Part shown: in pieces, positions 34,003 to 38,678 of the stretch
Layout of the letters: each line of letters opens with the position of its first letter
How positions within the stretch are numbered: position 1 is the stretch's first letter
Source of the DNA: Geminicoccus sp.
GTDB taxonomy: Bacteria > Pseudomonadota > Alphaproteobacteria > UBA7985
Reading direction: 5' to 3'
Length of the DNA: 38,678 nucleotides
Assembly (NCBI GenBank): GCA_002708995.1
Contig: PAPT01000006.1
Span: 1-38,678 of the forward strand
Made by a program: the position numbers and the translations under genes
The notes under the pieces: model-generated
Seen by the model: the letters and a program-made list of their open reading frames with translations, nothing else
Databases searched by the model: none
Told to the model about the DNA's origin: nothing

Positions 34003-35034
34003 ATGCTCACAGATTTTGGCACGCACCCGGCGGACCGGGTGCCGAAGGCCGAGCTACACGCTCATCTTGAAGGAACGATCCACCCGCCGGTGTTGCGTAT
34101 GCTTGCCGATCGCAACGGCATAGACCTCCCCGAAGGGGTCCTGGACGCTGACGACAACTACCTGTGGACCGACTTCAACGATTTTCTGAAGATCTATGAC
34201 ATGGCGGCGTCGATCATCCGGACGCCACGCGACTACTACGACCTGACGCTCGATTATCTGGGGCGGGTCGCGGCCGAGGGCGGGCTCTACGTCGAAATCC
34301 TGACCAGCCCGGATCATGTCTTCGATCTGGGCATGGGCCTGCAGGACCAGCTCGACGCCGTGGTCGAGGCCATCGACCATGCCCGGGCGCAGTTTGGGGT
34401 CGAAACCCGGATCAGCCAGACCATCGTCCGGCACTATGGTCTCGAGCGCAGCCTCGCCGCCGCCGATGCGATCGCGGCCCACCCGCACCCTTATGTTACG
34501 GGCTTCCAGATGGCCGGGGCGGAGGATGCGTACCGGCCCGGGGACTTCCGCCCGGCCTACGACATCGCTGTGCAGGCGGGCCTGCGTTGTACGGCGCACA
34601 CCGGCGAGTGGCTCGGCCCGGCGTCTATCCGTGAGACCCTTGAGGCGCTGCCCATGGTCGAGCGGCTGGGGCACGGGGTGCGGGCAATCCACGATCCTGC
34701 ATTGGTGGCCGAGCTGGCCGAGCGGCGCATCCCGTTCGAGGTCTGTCCGGGGTCGAACGTGGCGCTGAGCGTGTTCGAGAGCCCCGAGCAGCACGCCTTG
34801 CGCGGGCTGTGGGAGGCGGGCTGTGTGATCACGTTGGCCAGCGATGATCCGCCTTATTTCCACACATCTTTGGGGGCGGAGTACCGATTCGCCATGGATG
34901 TTGCAGGGCTTTCTGTGGCAGACCTCTTTGACATTACGCGCAATGCGCTCAACGCCGGGTTCATGGACGCGGGCACACGGGAAAGCCTGCTACAGCGGGT
35001 GGAGGCCGAGGCCGAGGCCGAGGCCAACGCCTAG
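34003..35034 (+). CDS. add: Adenosine/adenine deaminase family protein
   Basis: The 343-residue zinc amidohydrolase removes the 6-amino group from adenosine or adenine. Zinc and catalytic residues are visible: His19 and His21 in KAELHAHLEG, His199 and Glu202 in AHTGE, the His of RLGHGVRA, and Asp281/Asp282 in SDDPPYF. The segments VCPGSNVALSVF and SDDPPYF look more like adenine deaminases of this family than like classical adenosine deaminases, which tend to have TDDP. AGAGGAGAG precedes the ATG. The C-terminus ends in an AE repeat coded by four GAGGCC units. It lies 101 bases before upp, which fits base salvage. The substrate choice is an inference. Confidence 0.85.
   Translation: MLTDFGTHPADRVPKAELHAHLEGTIHPPVLRMLADRNGIDLPEGVLDADDNYLWTDFNDFLKIYDMAASIIRTPRDYYDLTLDYLGRVAAEGGLYVEILTSPDHVFDLGMGLQDQLDAVVEAIDHARAQFGVETRISQTIVRHYGLERSLAAADAIAAHPHPYVTGFQMAGAEDAYRPGDFRPAYDIAVQAGLRCTAHTGEWLGPASIRETLEALPMVERLGHGVRAIHDPALVAELAERRIPFEVCPGSNVALSVFESPEQHALRGLWEAGCVITLASDDPPYFHTSLGAEYRFAMDVAGLSVADLFDITRNALNAGFMDAGTRESLLQRVEAEAEAEANA
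35002..35025 (+). repeat. Four tandem GAGGCC units in the 3' end of the deaminase gene
   Basis: Four perfect 6-base units at 35002, 35008, 35014 and 35020 code for the (Glu-Ala)4 tail of the deaminase. Copy number could vary between strains without breaking the frame. Confidence 0.9.
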
Positions 35035-35055
35035 CGTCTGGCGTTTGGTGCCTCG

Positions 35056-35088
35056 CGCCTCGCACATCGCGCCTCGCACATCGCGCCT
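35056..35088 (+). repeat. 14-base tandem repeat in the add-upp gap
   Basis: CGCCTCGCACATCG occurs at 35056-35069 and again at 35070-35083, followed by a partial unit CGCCT to 35088; CCTCGCG just before is a further degenerate piece. It lies between the deaminase stop and the upp ribosome-binding site, outside any gene. Confidence 0.9.
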
Positions 35089-35135
35089 GAAGACGACCGG
35101 CATCGAAGGCCGACTTAGAAGAAGGGGGAAAGCCC

Positions 35136-35762
35136 ATGTCCAACACACTCCACGTCGTCGATCACCCGTTGGTGACTGACAAGCTCAGCCAGCTGCGCAG
35201 CGTCGGGACGGATATGGCGCGCTTTCGCTCGCTCATGCACGATGTCAGCTTCATGCTCGGGTATGAGGCCTTGCGCGACTGGCCCATGATCCGCCAGCCG
35301 GTAGAGACGCCGCTGATGACCTTCGATGCCCCGGTGCGGGAGCCGCAGTCGCTGAGCGTGATTTCGATCCTGCGGGCGGGCAACGGCTTTCTCGACGGGC
35401 TGCTGGCGCTGGAGCGGACGGCCAAGGTCGGCTTTGTCGGCCTCAAGCGCAACGAGGCGACGCTGCAGCCCGAGCAGTACTACCTGAACCTACCCGACGT
35501 CAGCACCGGTACTGTGTTCATCTGCGATCCCATGCTGGCTACCGGTGGCTCGTCGTCGCACGCTGTGCGTCTCGTGAAGGAGCAGGGGGCGAAAACGCTC
35601 AAATTCATCTGCCTGCTGGCCGCACCCGAGGGGGTGGAGAAATTCAGCGCCGATCACCCGGACGTCCCGATCTATACGGCATCGTTGGATGAGCGCCTGA
35701 ATGAAAAGGGCTATATCGTGCCGGGTCTGGGTGATGCCGGGGATCGCCTCTACGGCACCTGA
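35136..35762 (+). CDS. upp: Uracil phosphoribosyltransferase
   Basis: Upp joins uracil and PRPP to give UMP. The 208-residue protein has the usual length. The PRPP-binding loop is DPMLATGGSSSHAV near residues 128-141. VISILRAGNGFLDGL lies near 70, and the C-terminal uracil-binding signature is YIVPGLGDAGDRLYGT. GAAGAAGGGGGAAAG precedes the ATG. It follows the adenosine/adenine deaminase on the same strand and faces the deoB gene. Together with deoA (thymidine phosphorylase) on the other strand it supports pyrimidine base recycling. Confidence 0.97.
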   Translation: MSNTLHVVDHPLVTDKLSQLRSVGTDMARFRSLMHDVSFMLGYEALRDWPMIRQPVETPLMTFDAPVREPQSLSVISILRAGNGFLDGLLALERTAKVGFVGLKRNEATLQPEQYYLNLPDVSTGTVFICDPMLATGGSSSHAVRLVKEQGAKTLKFICLLAAPEGVEKFSADHPDVPIYTASLDERLNEKGYIVPGLGDAGDRLYGT

Positions 35763-35840
35763 GGCGCCTTGCGCTGGGGCGAGCTGAGGCGAAGTGCTCT
35801 GGGGTAGTATCGGTTGCGCCGACTTGTCCCCGACCGCGCT

Positions 35841-35907
35841 TTGCGCGACGAGGCCAAGCGTCGCGCAACTTCTCAGGTTGCGCTCAAAACGGCTTCGCCT
35901 TTGAGCG
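35841..35907. terminator. Two hairpins between convergent upp and deoB
   Basis: Hairpin one: TTGCGCGACG (35841-35850) and CGTCGCGCAA (35859-35868), a perfect 10-bp stem with an 8-base loop. Hairpin two: CGCTCAAA (35881-35888) and TTTGAGCG (35900-35907) with an inner GGC-TTC-GCC stem. They fill the middle of the 156-base convergent gap and probably end both transcripts. Neither has a long T run. Confidence 0.5.
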
Positions 35908-35918
35908 GTGCACGTGCG

Positions 35919-37184
35919 CTAAAACAGGGCTTTGCCGTGGGGCAGATCGCGGGCCAGGCCAAGGTGCTGCGCCAGCGTCGCCCCCATGTCGGCAAAGGTC
36001 GCCGACGTCCCCAGCCGCCGTCCCACCGGCGCTGCCGGTCCGAAGAACAGCACCGGCACCTGCTCGCGCGTGTGGTCGGTCCCGGGCCAGGTCGGATCGT
36101 TGCCGTGGTCTGCCGTCCACAGCACCAGATCACCCTCCCGCAGCACCGCCAGTAACGCCGGCAGTCGACTGTCCCAGTATTCCAGCGCTTCGGCATAGCC
36201 CTCCGGCAGGCGCCGATGGCCGAACTTGCTGTCGAAATCGACGAAGTTGGTGAAGATCAGCGCGCCGTCTTCGGCCGCCTGCGCAGCTTCCAGCGTGCCG
36301 TCCCACAGCGCCGCCAGTCCATCGCGCCTACTGTGGTGGCTGATCGAGCGGTGGGCGAAAATGTCGTCAATCTTGCCCACGGACCAGACCGCGCCGCCTG
36401 CTTCCACGACGGCGTCGAGCAGGTTGCCCCGAGGGGGCGGGACCGCGAAGTCCCGCCGGTTGCCGGTGCGCTGGTAGCCGTTGCGATCATCTGTGCCACC
36501 GTTGCTGCTGACCCCGGTAAACGGCCGGGCGATGACGCGGCCGATGTTGAGCGGGTCACAGAGACCGCGTGCCACCTCGCAGACGGCGTACAGTCGGTCG
36601 AGCCCGAAGGCCTCCTCATGGGCTGCGATCTGGAACACGGAATCGGCGCTGGTGTAGACGATCGGCTTGCCACTGCGACAGTGCTCGTCACCCAGCTCTG
36701 CGATAATGGCGGTGCCGCTCGCGTGCTCGTTGCCCAGCACGCCGGGCAGGTCGCAGGCCTCGACCAGCGCCTCGATCAGTGCATCGGGAAAGCACGGCCG
36801 TGTCCGGGGAAAGTAGCCCCAGTCAAAGTCCACCGGCGTGCCGCAAATCTCATAGTGACCGCTGGGCGTATCCTTGCCGCGCGATGTCTCGATGGCCGAG
36901 CCCACGGCCGCCTGCGGCCCTGCCGCGCCCCCGGGCAGTTCCAGCCCCGGCGGGATATCGCCGGTCGCCTCCGCGCAGGCCAGCCCCAGCCCCATGCGAG
37001 CCAGATGCGGCAGGCAAAGCGGCCTGCCCCGTGCGGCCCGCCAGCGTGCGAGGTTACCCAGCGTGTCCGACCCGGTGTCGGGCAGGCTTTCGCCCGTTGC
37101 CGCATCGATGTTGAAGAAGTCCGCCCCGTCAGGCGCGCCGCCGCAGCCAACGCTGTCGCAGAGCAGAATGAAGGCCCGCGCCAC
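35919..37184 (-). CDS. deoB: Phosphopentomutase
   Basis: DeoB converts (deoxy)ribose-1-phosphate to the 5-phosphate so that nucleoside sugar can enter central metabolism. The 421-residue alkaline-phosphatase-superfamily enzyme has the metal-binding LLCDSVGCGGAPD at its start, GKDTPSGHYEICG (with the phosphorylated Thr) near residue 105, and TADHGNDPTWPGTDHTREQ near the end. It starts with GTG at 37182-37184, two bases after the TGA of deoA, so translation is coupled. It is last in a cdd-deoA-deoB unit and supplies the step after thymidine phosphorylase. Confidence 0.97.
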   Translation of the reverse strand: MARAFILLCDSVGCGGAPDGADFFNIDAATGESLPDTGSDTLGNLARWRAARGRPLCLPHLARMGLGLACAEATGDIPPGLELPGGAAGPQAAVGSAIETSRGKDTPSGHYEICGTPVDFDWGYFPRTRPCFPDALIEALVEACDLPGVLGNEHASGTAIIAELGDEHCRSGKPIVYTSADSVFQIAAHEEAFGLDRLYAVCEVARGLCDPLNIGRVIARPFTGVSSNGGTDDRNGYQRTGNRRDFAVPPPRGNLLDAVVEAGGAVWSVGKIDDIFAHRSISHHSRRDGLAALWDGTLEAAQAAEDGALIFTNFVDFDSKFGHRRLPEGYAEALEYWDSRLPALLAVLREGDLVLWTADHGNDPTWPGTDHTREQVPVLFFGPAAPVGRRLGTSATFADMGATLAQHLGLARDLPHGKALF

Positions 37185-37186
37185 TC

Positions 37187-38521
37187 TCAGCGCACCACGT
37201 CGAGTTCGAGCGGGCGCGGCGTGGGTTGCTCAGCGCTGACCGCAATGGCTGCGCGCACGGCCGCAGCGGCGGCCTCGTAGTCAGTCTCGCTGACGGCGTG
37301 GATCAGGGCGAGGGGACGATCGTCGCGCCCGGGTCCGACGGCAGCGCCTGGGCCAGCCACGGCACTCAGGCCGACGGCGTGGTCGATCGGCGCCCCCGGC
37401 TGGGTCCGTCCGCCGCCCAGGCCGATGATCGCCACCCCCAGATCACGGGTTGCGTGGGCGCTGACAAAGCCCGCTTCGGCCGCCATAACCGGCCGGATCA
37501 CGGCGGCAGTGGCGAGGTGCTTTTCAGGGTTTTCGGCAAAGTCCGCCGGCCCGCCAAGGCCCGCCACCATCTTCCCGAAGCGCTCCAGTGCTGCACCGCT
37601 GTCCAGCGACGCCCGCGCCTGCTCACGCGCAGTCACGGGGCTGTCGACCAGCCCGCTGTTGACCAGCATCTCGCCCACCAGCGCCACGCAGACCGAGATC
37701 AGCCGCTCGTCGGCCTCGGCCGGGTTGGCCATGGCCTGCATGGACTCGTGCACCTCGACTGCGTTGCCGGCGCTCGCGCCCAGCACCCAGTTCATGTTGG
37801 TCAGCAGCGCAGACGTCCGGCACCCGGCAGCGTTGGAGACATCGACAATCGACCGCGCCAGGGCCCGCGCATCGTCCAGCGTCGCCATGAAAGCACCGTT
37901 GCCGACCTTCACATCCATGACCAGCGACTGCAGCCCGGCGGCGAGTTTCTTGGACAGGATCGAGCCGGTGATCAGGTCGATGCTCTCCACCGTGCCCGTG
38001 ATATCGCGCACGCCGTAGATGATGCGGTCGGCGGGGGCGAGGTTCGCGGTCTGGCCGATGATGGCGACGCCGACATCGCGGACCAGCGCGCGGAACGTGG
38101 CATTGTCGGGCGTGACCGAATAGCAGGGAATGGCCTCGAACTTGTCGACCGTGCCGCCGGTGTGACCCAGCCCGCGCCCTGCGATCATCGGCACGAACAG
38201 TCCGCAGGCAGCCGCCATTGGACCGAGCAGGAAGCTGACCTTGTCGCCGACCCCGCCGGTGGAGTGCTTGTCGGCGATCGGGCCGGGCAGATCGAGATCC
38301 TCCCACTGCAGCCGCTCGCCACTGTCGCGCATTGCGAGCGTGAGCGCCCGGCGCTCTTCGACCGACATTTTCTGGAACAGCGTTGCCATGGCGAAGGCCG
38401 CGACCTGCTCACGGGCCACGGTCTCGTTGGTCACGCCCTCGATGAAGGTGCGGATTTCCTGCTCGGACAGCTCTTCGCCGTTCCGTTTGCGGATGATGGT
38501 TTCCTGCGGGAGATAGGCCAC
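37187..38521 (-). CDS. deoA: Thymidine phosphorylase
   Basis: DeoA cleaves thymidine or deoxyuridine with phosphate to the base and deoxyribose-1-phosphate. The 444-residue protein has KRNGEELSEQEIRTFIEGV in the N-terminal helical domain, KHSTGGVGDK near residue 85, the family signature GRGLGHTGGTVDKFEAIP near 115, and the C-terminal domain with GLGGGRTQPGAPIDHAVG. The start is GTG at 38519-38521, three bases after the cdd stop. Length and motifs fit the bacterial enzyme rather than pyrimidine-nucleoside phosphorylase, though the two are related. Confidence 0.96.
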   Translation of the reverse strand: MAYLPQETIIRKRNGEELSEQEIRTFIEGVTNETVAREQVAAFAMATLFQKMSVEERRALTLAMRDSGERLQWEDLDLPGPIADKHSTGGVGDKVSFLLGPMAAACGLFVPMIAGRGLGHTGGTVDKFEAIPCYSVTPDNATFRALVRDVGVAIIGQTANLAPADRIIYGVRDITGTVESIDLITGSILSKKLAAGLQSLVMDVKVGNGAFMATLDDARALARSIVDVSNAAGCRTSALLTNMNWVLGASAGNAVEVHESMQAMANPAEADERLISVCVALVGEMLVNSGLVDSPVTAREQARASLDSGAALERFGKMVAGLGGPADFAENPEKHLATAAVIRPVMAAEAGFVSAHATRDLGVAIIGLGGGRTQPGAPIDHAVGLSAVAGPGAAVGPGRDDRPLALIHAVSETDYEAAAAAVRAAIAVSAEQPTPRPLELDVVR

Positions 38522-38524
38522 GGG

Positions 38525-38678
38525 TCAGCTCTTGAGTTCTTTGGCCCCGAATACGTGCGGATAGAGGTCCGCAAAGGTCAGGGTCTTGATGATGCCGCGT
38601 TCGGGGTGGGCGAGGTGGACGGTCACCGCCTGCGTGTCTTCGATGAATTCCAGCAAGCGCTGGCGGCACAGCCCGCAG
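38525..38678 (-). CDS. cdd: Cytidine deaminase, C-terminal part (runs off the window)
   Basis: The last 154 bases encode 50 residues ending at TGA 38525-38527. They begin CGLCRQRLLEF, the second half of the PCGxCRQ zinc-binding motif of cytidine deaminases, so two of the cysteine zinc ligands are visible. The tail LTFADLYPHVFGAKEL is also typical (a short helix with a Pro and a Phe-Gly). The N-terminal half, with the HAE motif, lies outside. Cdd deaminates cytidine and deoxycytidine to uridine forms, feeding deoA just downstream. The stop lies three bases before the deoA GTG, so it is the upstream member of that operon. Confidence 0.88.
   Translation of the reverse strand, partial: CGLCRQRLLEFIEDTQAVTVHLAHPERGIIKTLTFADLYPHVFGAKELKS

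Overview
The window is about 38.7 kb of GC-rich chromosomal DNA from an alphaproteobacterium. The evidence is a 205-residue S4 protein of alphaproteobacterial type, a UbiH/UbiL-type flavin hydroxylase, a complete Entner-Doudoroff gene set with zwf-pgl-edd-glk in one run, non-pyrrolysine MttB homologues, and relaxed promoters with many GTG starts. I cannot name the genus; a Rhodospirillales-like marine or soil organism fits. No tRNA, rRNA, CRISPR array, insertion sequence or prophage gene was seen.

Layout. (1) 1-5.1 kb, minus strand: an SDR, cimA overlapping trmJ, a second SDR and rpsD, with a strong terminator at the left edge. (2) 5.3-12 kb: a secreted six-cysteine protein, a GMC flavoprotein oxidoreductase and a 3-hydroxyisobutyryl-CoA hydrolase-like protein on plus; an acyl-CoA ligase, a hotdog thioesterase and a quinone reductase-like protein on minus. 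This is a lipid and acyl-CoA block. (3) 12.1-12.6 kb: a secreted-protein gene broken by one in-frame TGA. (4) 12.8-19.2 kb, plus: an orphan MalK-type ABC ATPase, then zwf-pgl-edd-glk. The last enzyme of the pathway, eda, lies just beyond on the other strand with a ubiquinone hydroxylase and a small acidic protein. (5) 21.5-27.1 kb: a DUF1499-like protein, a secreted protein, sseA-cysK, an L,D-transpeptidase lipoprotein and a small Thr/Gly-rich lipoprotein. (6) 27.2-33.9 kb: two MttB-family paralogues on minus, divergent from an iron-type alcohol dehydrogenase, an enolase-superfamily enzyme and a PHYHD1-like dioxygenase. (7) 34-38.7 kb: nucleobase and nucleoside salvage, with an adenosine/adenine deaminase and upp on plus facing cdd(partial)-deoA-deoB on minus.

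How the genes work together. Glucose would be phosphorylated by Glk, oxidised by Zwf and Pgl, dehydrated by Edd and split by Eda to pyruvate and glyceraldehyde-3-phosphate. Pyruvate can feed CimA for isoleucine synthesis. The deo/cdd/upp group recycles nucleosides. The MttB-ADH-enolase-PhyH block looks like an uncharacterised catabolic island, perhaps for a methylated amine or a related acid.

The most interesting signals are: a look-alike promoter/inverted-repeat element (TGACAT-WAT-KTGTC type) upstream of three envelope-protein genes between 22.6 and 26.8 kb; the paired non-Pyl MttB genes with matching Arg/Gly-rich tails and no corrinoid partner in view; a strong hairpin over the probable cimA promoter; a LacI-type operator in front of the orphan ABC ATPase; and the TGA-interrupted gene.
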